A stretch of 51,564 nt of DNA, taken from Parabacteroides goldsteinii. Lineage in GTDB: Bacteria; Bacteroidota; Bacteroidia; Bacteroidales; Tannerellaceae. A program made the translations under genes and the position numbers. The stretch spans positions 1 through 51,564 of the forward strand of contig NZ_JADNBB010000034.1 of the NCBI RefSeq assembly GCF_015550595.1, in the 5' to 3' direction. How positions within the stretch are numbered: the first letter of the stretch is position 1; each line of letters begins with the position of its first letter. A model generated the notes under the pieces. That model did not search any database, was not told the DNA's origin, and saw nothing but the letters and a program-made list of their open reading frames with translations. Shown here in pieces: positions 35,865 to 45,305 of the stretch.

Positions 35865-36018
35865 TTACAGTCTCCTCGTAATTCAATAACATGGAAACTC
35901 CAGTATCCTAACAATTCCCCTCGTAAGGAAACTCCGGTTTCCTCCGCAGAAAACTGTAATTTCCCGGGCAGGGAACATGGATTTCCTGCGCAGGGAATTA
36001 CAGTTTCCTTACGAGGAA
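35865..36018. repeat. Tandem array B: seven 22-bp units built from GGAAA/TTTCC half-sites
   Basis: Units start at 35865, 35887, 35909, 35931, 35953, 35975 and 35997, exactly 22 bp apart. The last four are most alike, of the form (n6)TTTCC(n6)GGRAA; e.g. ACATGG-ATTTCCTGCGCAGGGA. GGAAA-n6-TTTCC and TTTCC-n6-GGAAA palindromes alternate, as in GGAAACTCCGGTTTCC. Degenerate material with the same pattern precedes it (35822-35843). It lies in a 705-bp gap (35705-36409) between two convergent genes that is otherwise empty apart from a terminator at 36353. It is not CRISPR, as no spacers exist. Function unknown. Confidence 0.8.
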
Positions 36019-36352
36019 ATTAACGCCCCCCTGCATCAGCATTTCATTACATGCCGAATAATACAATAAGAGAAATGAGACATTCATTTATTCAGCTACT
36101 TTATCATTCCCCATCCCCATCCACCTTAAAAGATATTCCCCATTACAAAAATGGCGGGTATATACTATCCTGTACGGAATAAACTACGCAAGCCATTTGT
36201 ATCTCCAACATTCCTTCATCCCAGGCATGTTGCGTATACTTGTCTTTCGTGTCTCCTCACCTTGTTGAACAGTAACAAATCTTATCCACGCATCCGCATC
36301 AAAAAAGGAATCGAAAAGACTATTTCCCGACGATCCTCTCCATCTACCGAAT

Positions 36353-36390
36353 AAAAAAACGGAACCTTCATAATTGAAGATTCCGCTTTT
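36353..36390 (-). terminator. Terminator of the efflux/LpxA-like operon
   Basis: On the minus strand GCGGAATCTTC pairs with GAAGGTTCCG (36360-36369 and 36376-36385) and T7 follows. It ends the operon read from 43097. Confidence 0.8.
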
Positions 36391-36409
36391 CATATATTAA
36401 ACCGAGTAT

Positions 36410-37180
36410 TTATCTTCCGATAATTCCCAGCTTCGAAGCATTGATAAAATCAATAATATGTTCTATCTCTGCACTCATTGGCACCTGGTCCTTTATCATT
36501 AACAGAGCATCAAAAAGACTTGTGTTACCCTGGTAAATGATACGGTAAGCATGGCTGATATGCTTAATGATCTTTTCGCTTACTCCCTGATGTGACAGGA
36601 TAACGGAGTTAACGCCATAATAAGTAGTCGGTTCCTGAGCTGCCACGATATAAGGAGGAACATCCTTACGGAAACGGCAACCGGTCTGTGTCATCGACCA
36701 AGTACCGATACGGCTTCCCTGGCTTGCCAATACATTGCCGCCGAAGATGGCGAAATCTTCAAAGAAACAGTTTCCCGAAATCTTGCTGCCATATCCCAAC
36801 ACACAATGATTACCGATATGGGTGTCGTGCGAAATATGAACGCCTTCGTGCAGGAAGTTACCGTTACCGATAAATGTCTGCCCGTCCGGCGTAGTGGCAC
36901 GATTGATCACAACGTTTTCACGGATCACATTACCATCACCGATAACTGCCAGCGTAGTGTCACCCTTATATTTGAAATCCTGAGGTTCTGCTGCAATCAC
37001 AGCCCCGTTGAACACGCGATTGTTCTTACCTAAACGTGCACCACTCATGATGCTGGCATGGGGCATGATCTCGCAACCATCACCGATCTCTACATTCTTA
37101 TCGATGTAGGCAAAAGGATGAACAGTAACATTCGTTCCCAGTTTGGCGCCGGCATCTACATAAGCTAACGGACTAATCAT
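36410..37180 (-). CDS. lpxA: LpxA-like UDP-N-acetylglucosamine acyltransferase, diverged
   Basis: A 256-residue left-handed beta-helix protein of the LpxA family, which transfers an acyl chain from ACP to UDP-GlcNAc in lipid A synthesis. Hexapeptide repeats fill residues 1-185 and the C-terminal helical part (190-256) is present. The catalytic His is kept (VHISHD, His118). However, the residue equivalent to E. coli His144 (AVHQF) is Ser153 here (LASQG), and the His160 region IGAHVM is IGTWSM. So this looks like a paralogue with altered activity rather than the housekeeping enzyme. It sits 24 bp after the outer-membrane efflux gene instead of beside lpxD/lpxC-fabZ. Annotation pipelines would name it lpxA. 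Confidence 0.75.
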   Translation of the reverse strand: MISPLAYVDAGAKLGTNVTVHPFAYIDKNVEIGDGCEIMPHASIMSGARLGKNNRVFNGAVIAAEPQDFKYKGDTTLAVIGDGNVIRENVVINRATTPDGQTFIGNGNFLHEGVHISHDTHIGNHCVLGYGSKISGNCFFEDFAIFGGNVLASQGSRIGTWSMTQTGCRFRKDVPPYIVAAQEPTTYYGVNSVILSHQGVSEKIIKHISHAYRIIYQGNTSLFDALLMIKDQVPMSAEIEHIIDFINASKLGIIGR

Positions 37181-37204
37181 AATAATCTAAAGTTTTAATG
37201 GTTA

Positions 37205-38590
37205 TTACTCTCTTCCTCCACCGACAGCGCTATACAGATTGATAACAGCCTGCATACGCTGAACATTGTCGGATACTTCTGTCAATTGTGCACTGAGCAG
37301 GCTCTGCTGTGCTGATAAGATCTCCAGATAAGTAGACTGGGCTGACTGGAACAGGGCTTTCGTATATTCTACCGCCTTCTCCAATTGCTCGATCTGCTCC
37401 TTATCCTGAACCAGCATCTTGTTAGTGGCATCATACAGATGCAGTGCATCGCTAACCTCCTTACCTGCCTGAAGAATAGATTGCTGATAATTCATCTGTG
37501 CAATCTTCTCTTCTGCTTTCGATACTTTCAGGTTAGCCATCAGCTTACCGTTGTTAAAGATAGGCTGTGCCAGAGATGCCAACGCCTGGAACATGAATTG
37601 TCCCGGATTGGATACTGTGATACCCGAACCATTTGTCCAACCGGCTGTTGCCGTAATGTTCAGTCCCGGATAGAAAGCAGCACGCGCTTTGTTTGTCGTA
37701 TAATAAGCACTTGCAAGCGACATTTCTGCGATCTTCACGTCCGGACGGTTTTCCAGCAACTGCAAAGGAACACCGGCCATCAGTTCATCCGGAATATATT
37801 GATCTTCCAGTCTGCCACGCTCGATCTGCTGAGGTGCTTTTGCCAACAGGACCGACAATGAGTTTTCTACTTCACGAACCTGACGTTTCAGGTTAATCAG
37901 CGATGAAGAAACCTGGTGGTATACAGCTTTCATCTGTACAACAGCTGCTTCGGTGGTCATACCTGCCTCCTTCATAGCCTCCATCGCACGTACATTTTCT
38001 TTATAGATATCGACAGTTTCAGTAGTGATTTCTACCTGACGGTCGAGCATCAGCAAGGTAAAATAAGTATTGGCAATACCGCCGATAAGCTGCGAACGTA
38101 CTGCCTGCTGCGAATACTGGCTTTGCAGATAGATTGTTTTCTGATCGCGACTCGCATTGAGCAACTTACCGAACAAGTCTACCTCCCAACTTGCAGCCGC
38201 CGGTAAAGTGTATGCCTTGGCATAGCTTGAATTTCCCATAGTTGTGGTAGATCCTTGCGGTGCCAGGTTCAGCGATGGAAGGAAAGAAAGACGGGCAGAA
38301 GTAAGCAATGCCTTCGCTTCTTCCACACGGAGAACCGCAGCCTGCATATCTACATTATTTGTCAAGCCTTCTTCAATCAGCGCCTGCAATTTAGGATCGC
38401 GGAAAATATCTCTCCAGGGAATGTTTCCCATATTCGTAGTATCCGCAGCCAGTGTGTCTGTTTCAGATACCGGGTCACGATAAATACCGTCAGTCGTGAT
38501 CGTATCGGGACGGTCGTATGCCTTATAGATGTGGCAACTGCTCAACAGAGCGGTTGCACACATCATATATATAATTTGTTTCTTCTTCAT
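37205..38590 (-). CDS. Outer-membrane efflux lipoprotein (TolC/OprM/NodT family)
   Basis: A 461-residue outer-membrane factor of an RND pump. Lipobox LLSSC with Cys19, then HIYKAYDRPD. Two OEP repeats: residues about 65-265 (DPKLQALIEEGLTNNVDMQAAVLRVEEAK) and 275-455 (RPDVKIAEMSLASAYYTTNKARAAFYPGLN), with long helices rich in Ala/Gln. It forms the exit duct that docks to the adaptor and pump encoded just upstream, 7 bp after the pump stop. The set is complete, so the pump may work without another TolC. Confidence 0.93.
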   Translation of the reverse strand: MKKKQIIYMMCATALLSSCHIYKAYDRPDTITTDGIYRDPVSETDTLAADTTNMGNIPWRDIFRDPKLQALIEEGLTNNVDMQAAVLRVEEAKALLTSARLSFLPSLNLAPQGSTTTMGNSSYAKAYTLPAAASWEVDLFGKLLNASRDQKTIYLQSQYSQQAVRSQLIGGIANTYFTLLMLDRQVEITTETVDIYKENVRAMEAMKEAGMTTEAAVVQMKAVYHQVSSSLINLKRQVREVENSLSVLLAKAPQQIERGRLEDQYIPDELMAGVPLQLLENRPDVKIAEMSLASAYYTTNKARAAFYPGLNITATAGWTNGSGITVSNPGQFMFQALASLAQPIFNNGKLMANLKVSKAEEKIAQMNYQQSILQAGKEVSDALHLYDATNKMLVQDKEQIEQLEKAVEYTKALFQSAQSTYLEILSAQQSLLSAQLTEVSDNVQRMQAVINLYSAVGGGRE

Positions 38591-38597
38591 TGTCTTC

Positions 38598-41500
38598 TCA
38601 CTTATTTTTAGCGTACTGTTCTATTTCCGTATTCAAATCGCTGTTGTCCAGATCTTCCCACTCGATCGGTTTAACCTTTTCCTGCAGGTACTGGAATACT
38701 ACGAACAGAGCCGGAACGATCAGGATCTGGAAAATCATACCGACGAACATACCACCGATAGCAGCAGTACCCAACGTACGGTTACCGTGAGCACCTACTC
38801 CGAAGGCAAACATCATCGGCAACAAACCGACTACCATCGCCAGGGAGGTCATCAGGATAGGACGCAGACGGGCTGCGGCACCTAATACGGCAGCCCAGGT
38901 GATGCTCATACCCATACGGCGACGGTCGAGGGCGAACTCTACGATCAAAATAGCATTCTTCGCCAACAGCCCCATCAACATGATCAATGCGATCTGCATA
39001 TAAATATTATTGGACATCGTTCCCAATATCATCTTCAAAGCCGGGATACTACCTAATGCGGCCCACCCCTGTACGAACAGGAAGCTACCCATCAAACCGA
39101 ACGGGATGGAAAGCAATACGGCCAATGGCAATACATAACTTTCATACTGCGCACTCAGCAACAGATAAACGAATACGAAACAGAGTACGAAGATCAAACC
39201 GGTTGTACTACCGCTGGTCTCAGCCTCTTCACGCGCCATACCTCCCAGCTCGTAACCGAAACCGGCAGGAAGCGTTGTGCTCGCCACTTCTTCAAGAGCT
39301 TTCAGTGCCTGACCGCTGGTGAACCCATCGGCAGGAGCAACCATCACCTTCAAAGAGGTGTACATATTGAAACGGCTGATAATATCCGGACCATATACTT
39401 TTTCTATCGTAATAAACTGGGAGATCGGTGCCATTTCGTTCCCATTTCTTACTTTGACATTCTTCAATGATTCCATATTGGCTCTCAAAGCCGGATCGGC
39501 CTGTACCATTACACGGTACATCTTACCGAAACGGTTGAAGTTGGAGGCATACAGACCACCATAATAACCTTGCAGCGTCAGAAGGATATCACTCGGACTG
39601 ATACCTACTTTCTTGCAAGCTGCCGCATCGATATCGATCATATATTGCGGGAAGTTCGGGTTGAAAGTAGTCTGGGCCGACTTGATCTCCGGACGGGCTG
39701 TCAGAGCTGCCATATAATCTTTGGAAACCGAGAAGAATCTCTCCAGGCTACCACCGGTCTTATCCTGCATATTCAATTCGATATCACTGGAAGCGGAATA
39801 ACCCGGAATCATAGGCGGAGTAAAAAATAATACCTGGGCATCCTTCACTACTTTCTGTGCACGCATGAACAAGCTACCGTAAACGACTTCGGCACTCTGC
39901 GTCATCGAACGTTCATCCCAATCCTTCAACTTGATGATAAATGAACCGTAAGAAGGTCCCTGGCCACCGATGAAACTGAAACCGGTAATGGCCGTACGTG
40001 ATTTCACAGCCGGGTCGGAAGCGATCAGGCTATCCACACGCTCCATGATTTCGAGCGTACGTTCCTGGGATGCTCCGGGAGGTAATGTCACAGCTCCCAT
40101 GATAGTACCCATATCTTCATTCGGCACCATACCGGTAGGCGTTACCTGCATAAAGAATACCAATAAAGCGATAGAAGCTATAACGGTACCGAATGTCAAC
40201 CATTTCTTCTGGATAAAGAATAAAACACGTTTTTTGTAACTCTTCAATAATGAATCGTATGCCACATTGAAAGAGGTATGGAAACGGGATACGAGAGTTG
40301 TCTTCTTCTCTCCGTGTTCAGTATCATGAGGTTTCAGGAAGATAGCACAAAGTGCCGGACTCAATGTCAACGCATTCAACGCAGACAGACCGATAGCAAT
40401 GGCCATAGTCACACCGAACTGGCGATAGAATACCCCGGCTGTACCTCCCATGAAACTTACAGGGATAAACACGGACATCATCACCAATGTAATAGAAACG
40501 ATTGCACCGCCAAGTTCACTCATCGCATCGATAGATGCTTGTTTCGACGATTTATATCCCTGGTCCAACTTGGCATGGACCCCCTCGACGACGACTATCG
40601 CATCATCGACCACAATCGCAATGGCCAATACCATCGCACAAAGTGTCAACAGGTTGATACTAAATCCGATCAATGACAACAGGAAGAAAGTTCCGACCAA
40701 AGCAACCGGAATAGCAATAGCGGGAATTAAAGTCGAACGCAAATCCTGCAGGAACACATACACCACGATAAACACGAGGATAAAGGCTTCCAGCAAAGTT
40801 TTGATTACCTCGTGGATAGAGGCATACAGGAAGTCGTTGGCATTCATAGATACTTCCACCTTCATACCCGGCGGCATAGTGCTCTCTGATTTTACCAGCA
40901 GATCCTGAATGTTGTTGATTGTTTCAGTTGCATTCGTTCCCGGCATCTGATATACGATACATGCTACCGCATTATGGCCGTTTACTTTATTGACATAGTT
41001 ATAAGTCAAACGTCCCAATTCGATATCGGCAATGTCTTTCAGACGAAGCACTTCACCGTCGGGTAATGCTTTAACTACAATATTATCAAATTCTTCGGCA
41101 GTCTGCAAACGTCCTTTATAACGGATCGTATACTGGAATGACTGGTTTCCCTGTTCACCGAAAGAACCCGGAGCCGCCTCCACGTTCTGTTCAGCCAAAA
41201 CATTCGACACATCGTTAGGAACCAGCTTGTATTGAGCCATCACATCCGGTTTCAGCCAGATACGCATGGAATAGTCGGTACCCAATACGTTGGCATCACC
41301 AACACCCGGCACACGCTGTACTTCCGGGATCAGGTTGATCTTTGCATAGTTCTCAAGGAACTTCTGGTCGTAACGGTCTTCCGCATCATAAACGGCAAAA
41401 ACAACCAGCATGGAGTTCTGACGTTTCTGAGTGGTCACACCGACTTTTGTTACCTCGGCCGGTAGCAAACCTTGTGCCATAGACACACGGTTCTGAACGT

Positions 41501-41819
41501 TTACCGCCGCCATATCCGGGTCGGTTCCTTGTTTAAAATATATGGAAATATCGGCAGAACCATTGTTAGATGCATTTGATGTCATATACATCATATTCTC
41601 AACCCCGTTGATCTGGTCTTCCAGCGGCGCAATAACACTATTCAATACGGTTTGCGCATTGGCTCCCGTATAAGTGGCCCTTACCGAAACAGTAGGAGGC
41701 GCAATGTCCGGATATTGGGTAATAGGCAATGTGAACAAACCTAATATACCCAGGATGACAATTACGATGGAGATCACCGTAGAAAGCACCGGACGGTTAA
41801 TAAATCTATCTAATTTCAT
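38598..41819 (-). CDS. RND multidrug efflux pump (HAE1, AcrB/MexB-like)
   Basis: A 1073-residue inner-membrane proton antiporter. It has the HAE1 layout: RFINRPVLSTVISIVIVILG (TM1), a large periplasmic loop with TNASNNGSADISIYFKQGTDPDMAAVNVQNR, the proton-relay pair DDAIVVVEGV in TM4, FIPVSFMGGTAGVFYRQF, and the second half ending with TM12 IGGMFVGMIFQILIVPALFVV. The family exports drugs, bile salts and detergents. Operon: adaptor (60 bp upstream), pump, outer-membrane factor, LpxA-like protein. There is no local TetR or two-component regulator, so expression may be constitutive or controlled from elsewhere. Confidence 0.96.
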   Translation of the reverse strand: MKLDRFINRPVLSTVISIVIVILGILGLFTLPITQYPDIAPPTVSVRATYTGANAQTVLNSVIAPLEDQINGVENMMYMTSNASNNGSADISIYFKQGTDPDMAAVNVQNRVSMAQGLLPAEVTKVGVTTQKRQNSMLVVFAVYDAEDRYDQKFLENYAKINLIPEVQRVPGVGDANVLGTDYSMRIWLKPDVMAQYKLVPNDVSNVLAEQNVEAAPGSFGEQGNQSFQYTIRYKGRLQTAEEFDNIVVKALPDGEVLRLKDIADIELGRLTYNYVNKVNGHNAVACIVYQMPGTNATETINNIQDLLVKSESTMPPGMKVEVSMNANDFLYASIHEVIKTLLEAFILVFIVVYVFLQDLRSTLIPAIAIPVALVGTFFLLSLIGFSINLLTLCAMVLAIAIVVDDAIVVVEGVHAKLDQGYKSSKQASIDAMSELGGAIVSITLVMMSVFIPVSFMGGTAGVFYRQFGVTMAIAIGLSALNALTLSPALCAIFLKPHDTEHGEKKTTLVSRFHTSFNVAYDSLLKSYKKRVLFFIQKKWLTFGTVIASIALLVFFMQVTPTGMVPNEDMGTIMGAVTLPPGASQERTLEIMERVDSLIASDPAVKSRTAITGFSFIGGQGPSYGSFIIKLKDWDERSMTQSAEVVYGSLFMRAQKVVKDAQVLFFTPPMIPGYSASSDIELNMQDKTGGSLERFFSVSKDYMAALTARPEIKSAQTTFNPNFPQYMIDIDAAACKKVGISPSDILLTLQGYYGGLYASNFNRFGKMYRVMVQADPALRANMESLKNVKVRNGNEMAPISQFITIEKVYGPDIISRFNMYTSLKVMVAPADGFTSGQALKALEEVASTTLPAGFGYELGGMAREEAETSGSTTGLIFVLCFVFVYLLLSAQYESYVLPLAVLLSIPFGLMGSFLFVQGWAALGSIPALKMILGTMSNNIYMQIALIMLMGLLAKNAILIVEFALDRRRMGMSITWAAVLGAAARLRPILMTSLAMVVGLLPMMFAFGVGAHGNRTLGTAAIGGMFVGMIFQILIVPALFVVFQYLQEKVKPIEWEDLDNSDLNTEIEQYAKNK

Positions 41820-41879
41820 ATGTTACTTTTTTATAGACGAACAGCATAGGTCATTCCCCAGCTTATTCTATACCTCTAA

Positions 41880-43097
41880 TTAATTGAAAGCAGTTTTTAA
41901 ATTTCCTTCGTTCTGGTCTTTCATCGCCTGCTGGAACTTGGCAGCTTGCTCAGCCTGTGTGATCGGCTTAATTTCCTGACCGTCTCTTAAACTCTGAACA
42001 CCTTCGACAACGACTTTGTCACCGGATTTCAACCCTTTAGTTACCAGATAACTATGACCATCATCCAAAGAAGAAATCTGTATTTCAACATTTTTAATTG
42101 TATTATCAGGCTGTAGTACATAGACGAATTTCTTATCCTGAATTTCAACAGTTGCAGACTGGGGGATCATAATGATGTTATCCATTGTATAAGGGAATAC
42201 AACACTACCTGTACCGCCACTTCTCATAATTCTCTTATCGTTTGGAAATACAGCGCGCATACTTACCGAACCTGTCGACTGGTCGATAACACCGCTGACA
42301 GCATCTATTTTACCTGTTTCTGCCAACATCGTTCCATCTGCTAATTGCAGTTGAACTTCCGGCATTTTATCCAATTGCTCTTTCAGTGTTCCACCCGCTT
42401 TTGTCAGTTGCAACAATTCTTTTTCTGTCATAGAGAAATAAACATATACTTCTCCGATCTCAGAAACAGTTGTCAACGGACTGGAAATCGAAGGGCTTAC
42501 CAAACTTCCGATACGGTACGGGAAAGTTCCGACAACCCCATTTGACGGACTGGTTACCGTACAAAAAGATAAATTCTGACTAGCACTCACCAAAGAGGCC
42601 TCCGACTGAGCCAAAGTGGCTTCTGCCGATAAAAGCTGATTTACTGCCGTCTGGTATTCAAAAGAACTGATAATAGCTTTATCGAACAATTCTTTCTTGT
42701 TCTTCACCGTTAATTTTAGCGTATTAACATTCGCCTTAGCCATAGCCACAGCAGCTTTAGCCTGGTTTACAGACGCTTTATACTGCGTAGGATCGATCTC
42801 AAACAAGGGCTGACCTTTGCGGACAGTAGCCCCTTCATCTACACACAACTTAACAATAAACCCTGACACCTGGGGACGCACTTCAATATCCTGCGTACCT
42901 CTGATAGTTGCCGGATAAGATGTCGTCTGATTGCTTGAAGAAGAGTTGACTGTAAGAACAGCATATTCGCTGTCGCCTAATTTCATACCACTCTGGCTGT
43001 TTCCACAGGCGGTTAATAAAGACACTCCCACTGCAAATAATGCAATTTGCCTAAATTGGGTAATAGTAGTTTTCAACATTTGTCTATTCATATTCAT
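41880..43097 (-). CDS. RND efflux periplasmic adaptor (membrane fusion protein)
   Basis: A 405-residue adaptor lipoprotein. Lipobox SLLTAC with Cys31, then GNSQSG. Domains: barrel-sandwich hybrid halves IEVRPQVSGFIVKLCVDEGATVRKGQPLFEID (about 70-100) and CTVTSPSNGVVGTFPYRIGSLV, a coiled hairpin of about 60 residues between them, a beta barrel with VSEIGEVYVYFSMTEKELL, and a C-terminal membrane-proximal domain ending KVVVEGVQSLRDGQEIKP. It connects the pump with the outer-membrane factor. ATG codon 4 is an alternative start. A -7 box is seen at 43197-43204. Confidence 0.94.
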   Translation of the reverse strand: MNMNRQMLKTTITQFRQIALFAVGVSLLTACGNSQSGMKLGDSEYAVLTVNSSSSNQTTSYPATIRGTQDIEVRPQVSGFIVKLCVDEGATVRKGQPLFEIDPTQYKASVNQAKAAVAMAKANVNTLKLTVKNKKELFDKAIISSFEYQTAVNQLLSAEATLAQSEASLVSASQNLSFCTVTSPSNGVVGTFPYRIGSLVSPSISSPLTTVSEIGEVYVYFSMTEKELLQLTKAGGTLKEQLDKMPEVQLQLADGTMLAETGKIDAVSGVIDQSTGSVSMRAVFPNDKRIMRSGGTGSVVFPYTMDNIIMIPQSATVEIQDKKFVYVLQPDNTIKNVEIQISSLDDGHSYLVTKGLKSGDKVVVEGVQSLRDGQEIKPITQAEQAAKFQQAMKDQNEGNLKTAFN

Positions 43098-43196
43098 TAT
43101 TTAATATATTTTCTGCCTAACGATGATTTATACATATCACTCGAAGTCTTGTTCTATCAGGCTCGATTGTTGAAGGTCTCATATCTAAAAAACGTA

Positions 43197-43204
43197 CAAA
43201 TTTA
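43197..43204 (-). promoter_or_regulatory. -7 box of the efflux operon
   Basis: Minus strand TAAATTTG, full match, about 100 bp before the adaptor start. The 316-bp divergent gap (43098-43413) shows no clear operator palindrome. Confidence 0.5.
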
Positions 43205-43384
43205 AAATCTTTTTATTGTACTTTTCCCGTTTATACAATCTTTTATACTAAAAATTCACTTATTTAGGTGTCTGGATCAAACAGATAGCTTATTTTTTGA
43301 CCGTTCGAAAGTAAATTAGTCTGAATTACTATACAAAGTACGGACATTATTTGTTTATTCGATAATTTACCTTAAATTTACAGC

Positions 43385-43392
43385 TATCTTTA
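43385..43392 (+). promoter_or_regulatory. Candidate -7 box of the membrane protein gene
   Basis: TATCTTTA, one mismatch from consensus, 22 bp before the start codon at 43414. Confidence 0.45.
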
Positions 43393-43413
43393 AACTTAAT
43401 AATCTACAATCTG

Positions 43414-44046
43414 ATGGGACCTAAATTTTCAATTTCCGAAGTGTGCAGTACTTCATGGCAACGGACAAAAGCTCAGATCTGGGTTTTAGCCGGACTGATA
43501 ATAGGTATGAGTATCATTTCTTTTACACTGGGGGCATTTGCAATGCCTATACAGAAATCGATAACGGGAACGATAATTATTAATCTGATTAGTTGTATTA
43601 TTTCTGCAATCTTTGCTTTAGGATATATGAAGAACATATTCCAGGCTTTGGACGGAGAAGAGCCGCAATTCTCGGCATACGGACAGCAGGCTCGTAAAAT
43701 CATTACTTACCTTGTAGCCAATATACTCATGGGAATCATTGTCCTTCTCGGAATCTGTTTATTCATTATCCCGGGAATCTATCTGGCCCTCAGATTACAA
43801 TTTTATGCGGCTCTGATCGTTGAAGATGATGCAGGTATAATCGAATCGCTCCAGCGTAGCTGGGAAATAACCCGCGGACAGGGAATGTCTCTTTTTATGC
43901 TGATGCTGGCTATGATAGGGATCTGTATCTTAGGATTTATCCTGTTGGGTATAGGTATTTTTGTGGCAATGCCACTTGTATATATGATGTACGCCTATGC
44001 ATTCCGTAAATTGAATGCTCCTTTACAAATTATAGAAGATATATAA
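43414..44046 (+). CDS. Multi-pass membrane protein of unknown function (DUF975/YciC-like)
   Basis: A 210-residue integral membrane protein with about five or six hydrophobic helices (residues 23-45, 50-72, 95-125, 155-200). The stretch YLALRLQFYAALIVEDDAGIIESLQRSWEITRGQ, a long acidic-basic helix between membrane segments, is typical of the DUF975/YciC and GDPD membrane-domain superfamily, for which no biochemical role is settled. ESL-xxSWEITRG is the family signature. It is monocistronic, divergent from the efflux operon and followed by a weak hairpin. Confidence 0.78.
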   Translation: MGPKFSISEVCSTSWQRTKAQIWVLAGLIIGMSIISFTLGAFAMPIQKSITGTIIINLISCIISAIFALGYMKNIFQALDGEEPQFSAYGQQARKIITYLVANILMGIIVLLGICLFIIPGIYLALRLQFYAALIVEDDAGIIESLQRSWEITRGQGMSLFMLMLAMIGICILGFILLGIGIFVAMPLVYMMYAYAFRKLNAPLQIIEDI

Positions 44047-44065
44047 CATAATAGTAATACGAAAC

Positions 44066-44095
44066 AGCCCGCGTTTTTTTATTACTGCGGGTTAT
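44066..44095 (+). terminator. Weak terminator-like hairpin
   Basis: CCCGC (44068-44072) pairs with GCGGG (44087-44091), with a loop holding a T-run and TTATTT following. It separates the membrane protein gene from the LacI gene. Confidence 0.45.
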
Positions 44096-44112
44096 TTATA
44101 ATAAAAAGCCCT

Positions 44113-45174
44113 ATGGGGAAGACTTACAGAATAAAAGATATTGCAGAGTTATCCGGTGTTTCTACCGGAACAGTCGACCGTATCCTGCACAATCGTGGCA
44201 AAGTTTCTGAAGAAGCTCAGAAAAAGGTCGAAAAAGTACTAAAAGAAATAGACTATCATCCGAACCTGATAGCGCGTTCATTAGCTTTGAAGAAGAAATA
44301 TCGCTTCATTACGCTGACTCCCTCTTTTGCAGAAGGAGAATACTGGGCCAAACTATCGGAAGGTATTGATAAAGCCGAGCAGGAGTTGTTTAGTTATAAT
44401 GTCGAAATCGAACATCTGTGTTTCAACCAGTATGACAGAAATAGTTTCGACAACCTGATACCGGTGATTGAAAAATCAGATTGCCAGGGCGTAATCATTG
44501 CTACCTTGTTTAAGGAAAGTGTCTTGCAGCTTACCCAGCAACTCGATAAACTGGAAATACCCTACGTACTGATAGATGCATTTATCGAAAAGACGAATTG
44601 CATCGCCTATTATGGTACTAACTCATATGATTCAGGATATATCGCCGGCCGCTTGTTATTCGAACAAATCCAGCCCGAAGACAATATTGCGATTTTCCGC
44701 TTTATCAGGAAAGGCGACATGCATTCGACCCAGGTCATGAAACGTGAAGAAGGTTTCCGAGATTATCTGTATGGACATGATTTTCTGGGTAAGATATTTC
44801 CGGTACATATCCATGCAGACGAATCGAACGAGAACAAGGATATTCTCGATTCATTCTTTGCCACACACGAAGAAATACAAGCCGGAATCATCTTTAATTC
44901 GAGGGCACATGTATTAGGCGATTATTTCCAACAACAGGATACCGACAAACATTTCAAACTGATAGGTTATGATGTGATCGACTCTAATCTGAACTATCTG
45001 AATAGCGGACACATCACCCACCTGATCGCCCAACGACCGGAAGTGCAGGGATTCAATTGCGTAAAAGCCTTATTCCGTCATCTTGTATTGAAGGAGAAAG
45101 TCGAACAAATCAATTACATGCCTATTGATATACTTATAAAAGAGAATATTAAGTATTACAATAATTATATTTAA
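44113..45174 (+). CDS. LacI-family transcriptional regulator
   Basis: A 353-residue LacI/GalR-type regulator. N-terminal helix-turn-helix YRIKDIAELSGVSTGTVDRI (5-24), hinge helix NLIARSLALKKK, then a periplasmic-binding-protein-like domain (about 65-350) for a sugar effector. It is encoded just upstream of mannonate oxidoreductase and dehydratase genes, so a hexuronate or its intermediate is the probable inducer. The 131-bp gap downstream contains a promoter and a palindrome TGTGC-TCGC-GCACA that could be its operator. Confidence 0.92.
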   Translation: MGKTYRIKDIAELSGVSTGTVDRILHNRGKVSEEAQKKVEKVLKEIDYHPNLIARSLALKKKYRFITLTPSFAEGEYWAKLSEGIDKAEQELFSYNVEIEHLCFNQYDRNSFDNLIPVIEKSDCQGVIIATLFKESVLQLTQQLDKLEIPYVLIDAFIEKTNCIAYYGTNSYDSGYIAGRLLFEQIQPEDNIAIFRFIRKGDMHSTQVMKREEGFRDYLYGHDFLGKIFPVHIHADESNENKDILDSFFATHEEIQAGIIFNSRAHVLGDYFQQQDTDKHFKLIGYDVIDSNLNYLNSGHITHLIAQRPEVQGFNCVKALFRHLVLKEKVEQINYMPIDILIKENIKYYNNYI

Positions 45175-45229
45175 TGACATAAACGGTCATTTTTATCCTC
45201 TATTTTTTTTGTTTGACAAATAAATAGTA

Positions 45230-45260
45230 TACATTTGCACCCAACGTGTGCTCGCGCACA
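45230..45260 (+). promoter_or_regulatory. -7 box and candidate LacI operator before the mannonate genes
   Basis: TACATTTG (45230-45237) is a full -7 match. TGTGC-TCGC-GCACA (45247-45260) is a perfect 5-bp inverted repeat placed about where transcription begins, suitable for repression; GTGCAT follows as a third half-site at 45265-45270. It might instead be a leader stem-loop. Confidence 0.5.
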
Positions 45261-45305
45261 GATTGTGCATACAAATGAAAATATCACAATAAAAACATAT
45301 AGAAA

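Noticed and set aside
36151-36354. 67-codon frame in the gap after the ApbE gene
   Set aside because: No promoter, unusual residue composition, and it runs into the operon terminator on the opposite strand.
38598-41819. Several 80-150 codon frames on the opposite strand of the efflux pump gene
   Set aside because: They are antisense shadows of a gene with biased codons and show no promoter or family resemblance.
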